From: Plazaster borealis
Lineage: Eukaryota; Echinodermata; Asteroidea; Forcipulatida; Labidiasteridae
Reading direction: 5' to 3'
DNA: 64,000 nt
Assembly: GCA_021014325.1 (NCBI GenBank)
Contig: CM037472.1
Span: forward strand, 4,650,001-4,714,000
Of this stretch, positions 1 to 10,125 are shown piece by piece. Each line of letters begins with the position of its first letter. The stretch's first letter is position 1. Below the pieces are notes generated by a model. That model did not search any database. It saw only the letters and a list, made by a program, of their open reading frames with translations, and was not told the DNA's origin. The position numbers and the translations under genes were made by a program.

Positions 1-3000
1 ATAAGCCAGAAGTGCAGTGGAGAAGAGTTACCGTAGTCATGCAAACACACATAATTTCTATGGGGGCGATGTGACTAATTTGAATAGAGTGACACTGTCC
101 AAACATTGTTCACATGAAAATGGCTTCGTAAAATATTTACCTTGTTGAATTGTTGTTTGTTGGAATATCAAGCTCTTAAAAAAGTTCTCGTTTTAGATAA
201 GGTATAAACAAAGGTTAAATTTAGACCTGCATTACGAAGTAGGCCTATAGGAAAACAATTTGCGCACTATACAGAAAACAGGGATCCTATATAGGTAAAC
301 TCCAAGTTCAATAGCTTTTTAGATCAATTAATCGTTATTTGGGGCCGGGAAATGTAAATAATTGTCTCTACCTTCTCCCTTCGAACGTGAGCAGCCCTGC
401 AAATAAAATTTCCCAAGAGTCTCAAGACACTTAAAGTGACCTTTGATTACCATCAAAGCAGCTGACAATCTCCGTGGTGGTGCATTTAATGGGGGGGGGG
501 GTAGCTTTTTATAATGGCGAACGGCAAATGCAATTGTATACGGTAATTGTTATGCCCACTTCTCCATTTTGGCGGTAAGGTCCAGCATGGTTTACCGTCA
601 GCTCTTATTAGATCAAGATGGGGAACAGACAACCGTGCCTTTGCGTGACAAGATTCCTTGAAGATTTTTTCTGCCGACATGGTGTGGCATCCCTGACCCC
701 CACCCCCCCCCCACACCCGATCGATCTTTGAAGTGACCTCTATCAACTCAAGTCAACACAATAGCCGTTTTCATTTAATGTGGCCACTTTTCGGTATTGC
801 TTTTCTGATTTCTGGCTCTTCGGAAAGTGTATATTCCCGTTGTTCGTTTGCAGTTGTATTAAAAGCAGTGTTTGAAGTGAAATCAAGGCATGTTGTGTGA
901 GGATAAGGAGACCTGAATAGCAAGTCTTGGCAGAGGCTTAAACTGAAGAGTCAAGAAATTAAGTTCAGGACAGGTTATCTTAAGGGCATTTATGCTATTT
1001 ATTTTTTACAATATAACTTCTTTGAATGAATCGTAGACTACTCGTTGAGAAAACCTCCAGATAAAAACACTTATTCGAAGGACCTTAAGGAATATGCACA
1101 CTCTCAATGGTTTTTCTATGGCATTAAAACCAATAACTTACACAGTGGAGTCGCTGGCTCATACTCTCTGTATAGATCCAAAACGGCATGGTAAAGGGCA
1201 GGGGTGATAGCCTTTGCTATTATCTTCTTTATGCTGGAGTGACCTGACCATCATCTGAAAACCCACTTGGGGTTGAACTTGCTATATATTAATAAGCGAT
1301 CACACCGAAGGCTCCTTTTTTCCCTGCAGGACGCAGCACTCTAATGATTTCCCCTTGGTGGGATTTCAACTTTGGGCATCACATTTTCATCCGCAATCAT
1401 TCTGCAAGATAAAGGGCATAAGGGGGAATCTTTGTGGAGGTATAAAGAATAGGGGAAACTCCATCCACTTGGTTAAAATCGTTTTAACAAACCTGAAAGA
1501 AAAACATAAGAAACTAATCCATACAAAATGGACGGTCTTTGAGGGCCGGTGGCCCTTTCATCTTCAACTTCTCCCCATCCACATTACTCCATTACCCCTT
1601 CTCCTAACTCCACCCCTTCTCAATCTTTACTCCTCCCGGCAAGTGTGCAAATTCTCCCCAATCTTCTCTCCTTACCCCTTCCCGTATACGTTGTCGATCA
1701 TCTTGAGATGACATTTTATAAGGAATGAAAACCTCTGATTTTGTTTTTATATTATGAAAACGATATTGAGGCAGTTCTTTTGTGTATTCCTATCTCACCA
1801 CAGGTCATGACTGCGCACAGTTCATTACAGAGAAGTGGCTCGATTCGCAAGCAAATCCAGAAGTTTCTCTCCCGATGAGAAAACAAGGTTCACAATCAAC
1901 GCAAGGGACTACTCGAACAATGCATGAACGGTGTCTACATTTTATACAATTGCTCTCCGGTGCATTTTCAGGCACGTCGATGGAAGGGACGATGTTAAGG
2001 TTTCAATGTCATTAGGCTGCAGAAGAAGTTCTTTCAGTAAAATACAACAACGACGAGGCCTAGAAATGGACCGCGAAATGACTTTACTTCGATAGAGGAA
2101 GGATGTTGACATCAGTTTCACTTCCATTTGCTTTAATACTATTTTGGTTAATAAAGTTCACAAAGCCAGCCAAGAGCCGTCGGTCTTAAAGTTAATATAT
2201 ACGGGGAGAACAACATCTTGTTCCAGCCTCTCTCACGAGGACTTTTCCGTGTCACGAAAATTTTGGGATGCTAGTCTGGTGCCTTAGTATTGGTTTAACA
2301 CACGCTTTGATCACGTAGCTGCGTATAGGGATTCAAATGAAGATGGCTACACGTGTCCGTAGACAGATCTATTTATACCTGTTTCATGTCAACAACATCG
2401 TTCATGTTGTAGCGATGATCAGCTGTCACCGTTCAGTCTGGACGAGCGCCAGGCTCTGCCACATTAGAGACAGTTGTTCAAGGTCCTTGGTGGTATGCTC
2501 ATAGTTGACGTCCTTGAGAGACAACGTCAATGCTCGCGAGGTCTTAGCATTCCTAACTTTAATAATGGTATAATTTTGTTTATAGCCTGGAGCAATTTCA
2601 TATAAAGCTACCATGCCCATCAACTAGAGCATCTTTTGCGCAGCAGAGGGAGGTTATCAACTTCAACACCATGCCATGGTGTATCAAGTCTGCAATTTTT
2701 AAGCTCTAATAATTATTTGCCAAACGCATTTATTTGCTGCTCAATTAGCATGGAAGTAGGGCCTAGTCAGAGAAAGTTTACATTATATATGGAGTTATGT
2801 TGGTAACCTGCATTCAATAGCAGTTTTTTTCTGTGTTAAAAAACTCACTGTGTGCAAATCGACCTTTCCTCTGTCTTTTTTTATGAGCCATCTCCTGTTA
2901 ACTTAATTATGGTTTTGCTCCTGTTCTTGTTGATCATCATTATTGTGAAACAACTCTCGTGTTAATATATTGTATATATACAGTTTAAGATAAAACTGAT

Positions 3001-3032
3001 AAATTCGTTATTTAGGACCCGGGTGTTACTCT
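1..3032. other. Intergenic region, no supported gene
   Basis: The open frames here are short, lack splice support and resemble no family I recognise. The stretch holds G and C homopolymer runs near 490-500 and 697-712. A pyrimidine-rich tract lies at about 1560-1690. The rest is AT-rich unique-looking sequence. No promoter or exon could be supported. Confidence 0.6.
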
Positions 3033-3180
3033 ATTGGGAGACTTTTGAACGCTAGGTGGCATGCAGCAGACTTACCAGATAAATTTCCATTGTTTTCGTA
3101 GTTCTGAGCATGCGCACATTACCGAGAACAATGGATTTACCTGGTAAGTCTGCTGCCATCTCGCATCCCAAAGTCCCCCA
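3033..3180. repeat. Fold-back (MITE-like) inverted repeat
   Basis: The left arm contains GCAGCAGACTTACCAG and the right arm contains its near reverse complement CTGGTAAGTCTGCTGC. About 24 bp containing a GCATGCGCAC core separate them. The arms extend outward with mismatches (left GGGAGACTTTTGAACGC, right roughly complementary), giving an imperfect hairpin of about 145 bp. It looks like a small non-autonomous DNA transposon. Confidence 0.65.
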
Positions 3181-3417
3181 TTTATTACGGTGCATAGATG
3201 CTGTACAGTCAAGAAATGGTACAAACTATTATATTATTATTGAATATTTACTAAAACGATTTTCTTTTTTAAGGTTGCAAATCGTTTACTTCATTTTGAG
3301 TGTCGTCATCTGCCCTCAAGTTTAATCAGTTTTGCCTGTCACAAACTACTAACTTTACAGTTTGGACACAACCGTTTACAGTTGGGACGAACCTGGAATT
3401 GGGAGTTTAAGAGAGCG

Positions 3418-3556
3418 GGGCCCAATTTCATAGAGCTGTCTAAGCACAGCATTAAGCTAAGCTGAGGCTTAGCTAAGCTAAGCTATAAGCTAAGCTTAGC
3501 TGAAAACTGTTAAGCAACATTGTCTGCCTTTCAAAGCAGCTCTATGAAACCGGGCC
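3418..3556. repeat. MITE with GGGCCCAATTTCATAGAGCT termini
   Basis: The element opens with GGGCCCAATTTCATAGAGCT and closes with the near reverse complement AGCTCTATGAAACCGGGCC. The interior is a striking run of AGCT and TTAGCTAAGC units. A longer copy with the same ends lies at 30925-31117, and a half copy ends near 14282, so this is a dispersed family. Confidence 0.7.
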
Positions 3557-3954
3557 TAGATTGTTGACGTTGGTGGTATCCCTTTCAGGGACTGGAAAGT
3601 AATTGTCAACTAATTAATGTAAATTGTAATGAATACTAATAAATTATTATAAGAAATTGAATCTTATGTGGACTTTTTTGTAATTTGTAAAAGTTTGAAT
3701 TTTGATTCGTAACATATAACATAAAATAAAAATGAGCAAAAATATATTGGAATTACACTCCTCTCTTTGTGTGCTGAATTATTGAATATTGAAATTTGCA
3801 TGATAACGTTGATACACTAGCTGTTTTTAGATTTGTGTTGGCCTCAATGGTCAACTAACTTACAAGAGATTTGAAAGACTTTGCTGTTAATTAAACTAGT
3901 GTTCCTATTTTGAAATATTATAATAATTATAATTACAAATTCTTCTTTGGAATG

Positions 3955-4140
3955 CACAGACCCATTTGTTCCTGAAATGACGTCATGTTTCAAATTTCGC
4001 TCTGAAAGAGTATCAAATGAAATGACATTTTACACCATTTTAACGTGAGGTTAGAGACTTGTATTTGTCCCCAATTTCACGAGGACTCCATCTATTGGAA
4101 AATGATTGCATCACAAACTTAATTTGATCTTGGAGCTCCT
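3955..4140 (+). repeat. Half copy of a TTAA-type MITE, next to the LINE 3' end
   Basis: The sequence matches the right arm of the large fold-back at 63380-63795 in order. Shared blocks include CCATTT, GACAAATTTCGC-like, TTACACCATTTTAA, GGTTAGAGACTTGTAT and CTATTGGAAAATGA. The left arm is missing. The LINE 3' tail begins about 20 bp away. Confidence 0.55.
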
Positions 4141-4159
4141 CTTGTTTTCCGTTAACAAA

Positions 4160-7006
4160 TTTTGTTTGTTTGTTTGTTTGTTTGTTTGTTTTATTTCCAT
4201 TCATACAATCATACATACAGATAAATAATGAATAACGGTCAATACAAAATGTATCATACATTAAAAGACTATACAGTATGAATGGGGTGACATCCAGAGA
4301 AGGACTGGCCTTCTGTAACGGAACACCCGAGACTGCGGTCAAATAAATCAATATTGAATAATACAAGCAGTGAGTTCCCAGATAGGGTTGTAAAAGTAGT
4401 AAATTATTCGCAAATAAAGTGAGCACATTGTACATATTAAAATAAACATGTAAAAAGAAAAGAATTAAAGGTAATTAATGTCCTGCTGAATGTAGGCATG
4501 AGTAGCAGTTGAGATTAGTGCAAACAAAATCGTTGTATTTATCAAAATAGAATTCCTTGAGGTGTTTGACAAAGATCTTTTTGGATGAATTAACCAGAAC
4601 AAGTCTAAGTTGATCAGGAAGACCATTGACAATACGAGGCAGAATGTTACGGTAATTAGCTGATGCAACGTCTAGTCTAAATTTGCTACTACAATGAATA
4701 CAATTACTTTGCCTCGTGGAATAGTGATGCAAGTCCTGGTTTAATGGGAAAAAAGACTGATGGCTTAAATTCTCAGGAAGTGATTGATGAAAGTAATCAT
4801 AGTAATGAGTGACAATTTGTACATTAAATACATCATCAAACTTTAAAATTCTAAATTTATTACAAAGAGGAGTGGTATATATGCGCATTGTATTTAGCAT
4901 GACAGGCATTCCTTATACATTTCTTTTGTAGTGTAACAAGTCTGCCAAATAAAGAAGGATAAACCTTAAACATACCACCCCAAGCCAAGACACCGTAATT
5001 TAAGTATGAGTTAACCAATGTATTGTAAATCAACAAGCTGTCTTTAACCCGCAACAAGTTTTTTGTTCTATTAAGGATGTAGTTAACTTTAGAAATCTTA
5101 TTACATACTGTTGATATTTGTTCCTTCCAAATCATATTTTTGTCAGTCTCCAATCCTAAGAACCTTGCACAAGAAACCTTTTTAAGAATACTATTTTCTA
5201 ACCGTAACACCACGTCAGGTAAAAAAAATTCCTTTTGCTTGGAAGAGTAGCAAATATAATAAGTTTTATCAGGATGAACCATTAACCTGTTGGCTCTAAA
5301 CCAATCTTGAATAGTCAATAAATCTGCATTAACATCAGTGGCTAAGGTTAATAAATCTCTACCAGAGGCAATAAGGGTAGTATCATCTGCAAATAATACA
5401 GGTTTTAGCAATGTACAACAAAGGGGCAAATCATTAATATAAATCAGAAACAGTAAAGGTCCTAGATTTGACCCTTGTGGAACTCCACAGTTAATTTCCT
5501 GAGGAATAGATTCTACTCCATCTACAACTACATACTGTCTACGCTTTTCAAGGTAACTCGAAAACCAGTCAAGTGAAACACCCCTTATACCATAATAAGA
5601 CAATTTATTAATTAATAAATCATGACTCACTGTGTCAAAAGCTTTCTTCAAGTCTAAAAAAATACCTAGAGAAACTTCTGAGGGGTCTTTATTAAGGGCA
5701 TCTGATAAATTATTGCAGAAATCAAGCATGGCATGAACGGTGCTTCTACCAGAACGAAATCCATACTGATAAGGAGAAAGCACATTACTAGAATCAAGGA
5801 ATGACAAAACTCTCTTATACATTAATTTTTCAAGGATCTTTGAGCAGACGTTCAATAAAGAAATAGGTCGATAATTACTCGGATCTTGAGTATCACCTTT
5901 TTTAAACACAGGTACAACTTTAGCAATTTTATACATATCAGGAAAAACTCCTTGAGTAAATGAAGCATTAAAAATATCAGCTAAAGGGGAAGAAATTAAA
6001 TCAATAAATTTCTTTAACATAAGATTACTAATTTCATCTGGCCCAGAACTACTCTTATTTTTAAGTTTCTGCACAACCTCAGTAATTTCAAAACTATCTG
6101 TAGGATTTAGAAATAATGTATTACTGGGAGAGGTAGCAGAATTAACATAGAAACTTGACTCCTTGTTTGATTTTGGCACTGCTTCCAAAAATGATTGTTG
6201 AGTGCTTCTGCAATATCCTTTGCATCAGTAATTAAATGATTATTCATAATGATACTATTTATGCAATGTACAGAAGAGTTTGGGACACTGTGTTTAGTCA
6301 TGGAATTAATAACTCTCCATGTTTCTCGAGCGTTGCCCTTTAAATCATTCAGTTTGTTATGATAATAGGTTGTCTTGGCAATACGTTTGAGCTTATTAAA
6401 TAAATTAGTGTATTTTTTATAAAAGGCAAGCTTAGTTGAGCTTTTGTTCCTATTTACATAATACCTCTGTTTGTTATAACAAGATTTCAAGAGACCAGAA
6501 GTCATCCAAGGCGATCTGAAGGTGTGGCGACTAGTAGTATTTATTTGAACTGGGGGGAATGAACAATCAAATGCTGAGCCCCAAATTTCGTTAAAAGCAG
6601 TTAACTTCTGGTCAGGACCCTCAGATTCAAAAACTTGTGACCAATTGGCTGTAGAGAGAAGCCCACGAAAAGCTTGGCAATTAGAGGAATTAAATTTTCT
6701 TGTGGTTCGTTTTGAAACCGGAGCAGTTCGTTGGCTGGTACCCTTTTCAAAAGAATATAAAGAAATAAAATGATCTGAGAGGTCACTTTTTAGGATAAAA
6801 GAGGCTGAATCTGTATCTACCCTGTTCGTGAAGATATTATCAATCAGAGTACAAGAATTAGAATTTGTGTCAATCCGAGTAGGCCTTAGAATCAGAGGAA
6901 CATAATTATCAGCAAATAAGTTGTCTATAAATTCGCTCACGAAAAGCCCATAGGATGACTGGCAACCATACTGTAACAGATTAATATTAATGTCTCCTAA
7001 AATTTA
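4160..7006 (-). mobile_element. 5'-truncated non-LTR retrotransposon (CR1/L2/Jockey-like LINE)
   Basis: On the minus strand this reads as the end of an APE-type endonuclease (a GDIN-type motif near 6990 and an SDH motif), a basic linker, a complete reverse transcriptase core and a C-terminal region. A (CAAA)n tail at 4163-4190, seen as TTTG repeats on the plus strand, closes the element. The 5' part of the endonuclease and any ORF1 are absent, as expected from aborted target-primed reverse transcription. The coding region is broken by at least two frameshifts, near 6187 and near 4880, so the copy is dead. Clade is inferred from motif style only. Confidence 0.85.
4475..6940 (-). pseudogene. 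LINE ORF2 remnant: endonuclease tail, reverse transcriptase, C-terminal domain
   Basis: Three overlapping minus-strand frames make up one broken ORF2. Positions 6107-6940 hold the endonuclease end (PTRI, TLIDNIFTN, SDHF) and the linker with YYHNKLNDLKGN. Positions 4860-6188 are a 442-residue RT frame with NYRPISLL at residues 105-112, FLDLKKAFDTV at 177-187, GVPQGS at 235-240 and the catalytic FADDT at 266-270. Positions 4475-4909 hold the C-terminal part, with LPRIVNGLPDQLR. The frame changes near 6187 and 4880 imply small indels. The RT motifs are intact, but the element could not make one continuous ORF2 protein. It stands alone, with no host gene around it. Confidence 0.85.
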
Positions 7007-8289
7007 AAAGTGTGTTGGTCCTCGGTAGGGCACGCCTTGCACGCTGAAAATGTACGTATAGGCCAACCTGTTAGGATCCCCATCTTCCTTTTTTTTTAAA
7101 TTAATTTCATTTCAATAAAATAATGCTCCCCAAGAGGAGTGCCCGCAAAGACAGACCTTGCTCATGATGTTACGTCACTGGTGGAACAAGAAACATATCA
7201 AAAACGTGTATATTATTTTTGTTGTTAGCAAACCGATGCACGTTGTGGCAGCACAGACATTTACATCTCGTTCTACCAGTGACGTCACATGTTATACGTC
7301 AAGAGCCACATCAATGGCTGGAAGAAAGAATCTAATTCAGTTTCAGGAGATGAGAAATCCTTCCGGAAGTTCCTGGTAAACTGTAACGAGATGGCGCATC
7401 AGGTGACGTCACTGGCCATTTAAAGGGAAGGTATACGTTTGGTAATCGCTTTGAAAATTAATGGAAATAAAAACTTACTTGGTTAGAAGTACAGCAGCTT
7501 TAGATAGTATAATGAATTTTGAGAAACTTTTCACTTCGAAGTACTGCGGTTATGGAAAAAGGTATCACTTTTTACCCTAAACATTTGAATCTGAGAAGCG
7601 TTACTGACAGTAACGTTTCTCAGACTGTGCATTCCAATAGCAGATTATTCTTCCTGCGTGGACATAGCCGCTCCAGATTTTTGGCTATATTTCCAGACTA
7701 TATAGGATTAAAACAAACAGTGGGTTCCAATTACCAAACGTATACAATCCCTTTAGACAGGTGATGGTAGAAATAAAGCCCTTTTTGAAACCACGGCTCG
7801 GGCTTGGGCACCGTCGGTTATGTGTGCTTTCCTTACGGGGCTTCAATCAGGCAGATGGAGCCCAAGCTCAAGCCTTGGTTTCGAGATGAGCCAAAGAATG
7901 AAATCAAAATAGGGTTAAATGTAGGGGTAATAGGGGTAAATGTACAACATTGGTAAAAGACCAGTACCCACACTTGATGTGACCCAACATATACGAAGAA
8001 GAACAGTCGATTATTTTTATAGCATCGGTCGTCTTTCCCACCAACTACGGGATTAAAATAGGTAAGTTTGACTCTGTTCTATTTTGGATATTAATAAATT
8101 CTCAATTTGCCTGGGGTTTGTACCCGTACAATTTAACAGACAGTTGTAAACAACTTTAGCGTTCGTTTTAACAGTGGGTTTGCACTTTAATGTGCATTCT
8201 GCATGGACAAACTGGTCTGCGCCCCCCCGTTCTTTATCCGTTATCCGTTTTTTCACCAAAATAAAGTTTAGTTACGTCACTTGGTGGCG
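7007..8289. other. Intergenic region containing a MITE
   Basis: No gene is supported. The region contains a fold-back element at 7420-7755 (listed separately), a duplicated CCAGTGACGTCAC-type motif around 7175-7290, and unique-looking sequence with a CpG-bearing stretch approaching the possible MNAT1 promoter near 8280. Confidence 0.5.
7420..7755. repeat. TTAA-type fold-back MITE
   Basis: The 5' end reads TTAAAGGGAAGGTATACG, followed by TTTGGTAAT. The 3' end reads ATTACCAAACGTATAC, followed by AATCCCTTTAG, so the terminal inverted repeats are about 27 bp. Internal blocks (TTACTTGGTTAGAAG, CACTTCGAAGTA) recur in the copy near 31460-31745. The TTAA-like ends suggest piggyBac-type mobilisation. 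Confidence 0.7.
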
Positions 8290-8372
8290 CCCTATTTATG
8301 GACCGATAGTGTGAAACAAAGTGTGCGAGTAACTGCTGCGAGTGTCTTCGTCGTTTAACATTCACTGAAAAG
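8290..8372 (+). promoter_or_regulatory. Possible promoter and 5' noncoding exon of MNAT1
   Basis: A locally CpG-containing stretch (GTGGCGCCC, then GTGCGAGTAACTGCTGCGAG) ends in a plausible donor, GAAAAG|GTAATT, at 8372/8373. The first MNAT1 coding exon has a good upstream acceptor (TTTTTGATATAG, ending 10109), so a spliced 5'UTR is expected. Linking the two is inference; no transcript evidence is available. Confidence 0.3.
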
Positions 8373-8564
8373 GTAATTTTGTTTGAGTGGAAGAGAAAAA
8401 ACATTAGAAATTTCCTTCATATTTTTGTCATACACCCTTCGAGTAATGCTTTAGTCTTTAAATAGGTAAGCAGGCTTTTATAATAAAAATCTCTTTCTGT
8501 ATTATCGTCCGTGTGTTGCCACACAGTGCACACCACATCACAGCTGCTCAGTCCTGTCAGTCAC

Positions 8565-8600
8565 ACCATGGAGGAAGGAATATATTCCTTCCTCCATGGT
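8565..8600. repeat. 36-bp perfect palindrome
   Basis: ACCATGGAGGAAGGAATA is followed directly by its exact reverse complement, with no spacer. A related short inverted repeat (ACCATGGAGG, CTA, CCTCCATGG) lies at 8717-8739. Confidence 0.9.
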
Positions 8601-9712
8601 CACACTACACTTGACTAGCTACACAAGACAATATGGATAGATAAAGATAGACCCCGTCATCAGTGTCTGATGGGGAGCTGTGGACGGTCGTACTATTTAT
8701 ACACCTGAATAGGTTTACCATGGAGGCTACCTCCATGGGTGTACTAGTGCTCCAGGCAAACGTTTGTTTTCGGCAATTTTCTGTGATTTTTCTGCATGCA
8801 CATGAATCCCCTTCCAAAATTTCCCAAAATGAGGGGGGGGGGGAGTGGGGGGACGTGACACAAAATACTAAAATATCTGTAAAATCGCATACGGTCTTTT
8901 CATATGTCAAAGATGAAGTACCATAATGCATTTAAACATTCTCACAATCATTTTATGCATCTTGCATGTGCTCCAAACGATGTTTTTAGGACCAAAAATC
9001 ATGCAACAGTACGAAGTGTGATTTGTCACATCTGTCACTGGGGGTCAAAACATAAACAACATGGTCATGGCACTTTGCCTCTGATGCTTGGGGTTTGATT
9101 GCATGTTGACATGGTTGAGCGTATTGTTTTTGCTGATCCCATAATGCATCAGAGTGTCACACTCACAGCACCCTGTTTGAAAAGTCACAAAGGCATAACT
9201 GAGAAAAACAATTAACAATATTTAATGTCTAGACTCTTGGCCAGGTACTGAACACACCAAACCAGAGCCAAACTGCCCTTGTCTGTTGAAGTCTTGGTCT
9301 CAACCTTTTTGGGGATGATTGTAACCCTCGGGTTCTGAAAGCTAGCTTATTGGGCCGATACGCGTGATTTGCGTGCCGATATGCGCAAATTTTCGCCTTT
9401 ACGCCAACAGAACAAAAAAGGAAGTTTTGTTGTTGTTTTGTTTTTATAATTTCACAAAAACATCAAGAAAAAACCACATAGAATGCTCCAGATAGCACAG
9501 TAGGACTTTTAAAACCAAGATAAAAAAACACCAAGTAGAAAGCATGCCGAAGACCTTTGTTTCAATTAAATAATAATAATAACAAGTTCTTAGCATATTT
9601 TACAAGAATGTATCAATGCACTTTATATTAGTGCCCTGGTAATTGGGCCAATAACATTCCTTTAATCTTTCTCAGCTTTTTCAAACACAATATCAACCTC
9701 TATACCCTCTCG

Positions 9713-9826
9713 GGTACCCATTTATACCCCTGGGTGAAGAGAAGCAATTATAGTTAAGTGTCTTGACGACTTAACCACCAGAACTTGAATTCGATGCTCT
9801 AAACCACTCGGCCACGACACCCAATT
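9713..9826 (-). repeat. tRNA-derived SINE fragment
   Basis: On the minus strand it reads GTGTCGTGGCCGAGTGGTTT and then a GTGCATCGAATTCAAG-like tRNA head. This is the same family as the copies at 13325, 26510, 27595 and 28795. The head has the box A look of a Ser/Leu-type tRNA. Confidence 0.7.
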
Positions 9827-10125
9827 CAGCATGCTTTGGCCAAACATCCAAAGATTTGGGTCCAGAATGCCCCACAGATTTGGAAAACAAACCCTGGGGA
9901 GAAACCTGGACAGGCATGACAGAAGGGTCCGAACCCAGACCCAGAGAGTTTTCATCACAATTACATTTTGGGCTTCCCACTGTCACTATTACATAATAAC
10001 AAGCCATGAGCCGTAAGTCCAAGATGATTTTTAAGAGGAGACTATCACAGACAGACGAGGCAAATAGGTGGGAAACTGTTTAATCTTGAAATGTGTCTTT
10101 TTGATATAGAGACTAAGCTTGTATC

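Noticed and set aside
1355..1711. Plus-strand frame of 118 aa
   Set aside because: Its Pro/Leu-rich part comes from a pyrimidine-rich tract; no homology recognised and no splice support.
8663..8926. Plus-strand frame of 87 aa next to the palindrome
   Set aside because: It crosses a G-run and has no recognised domain; the opposite strand also has an open frame of similar length, typical of chance.
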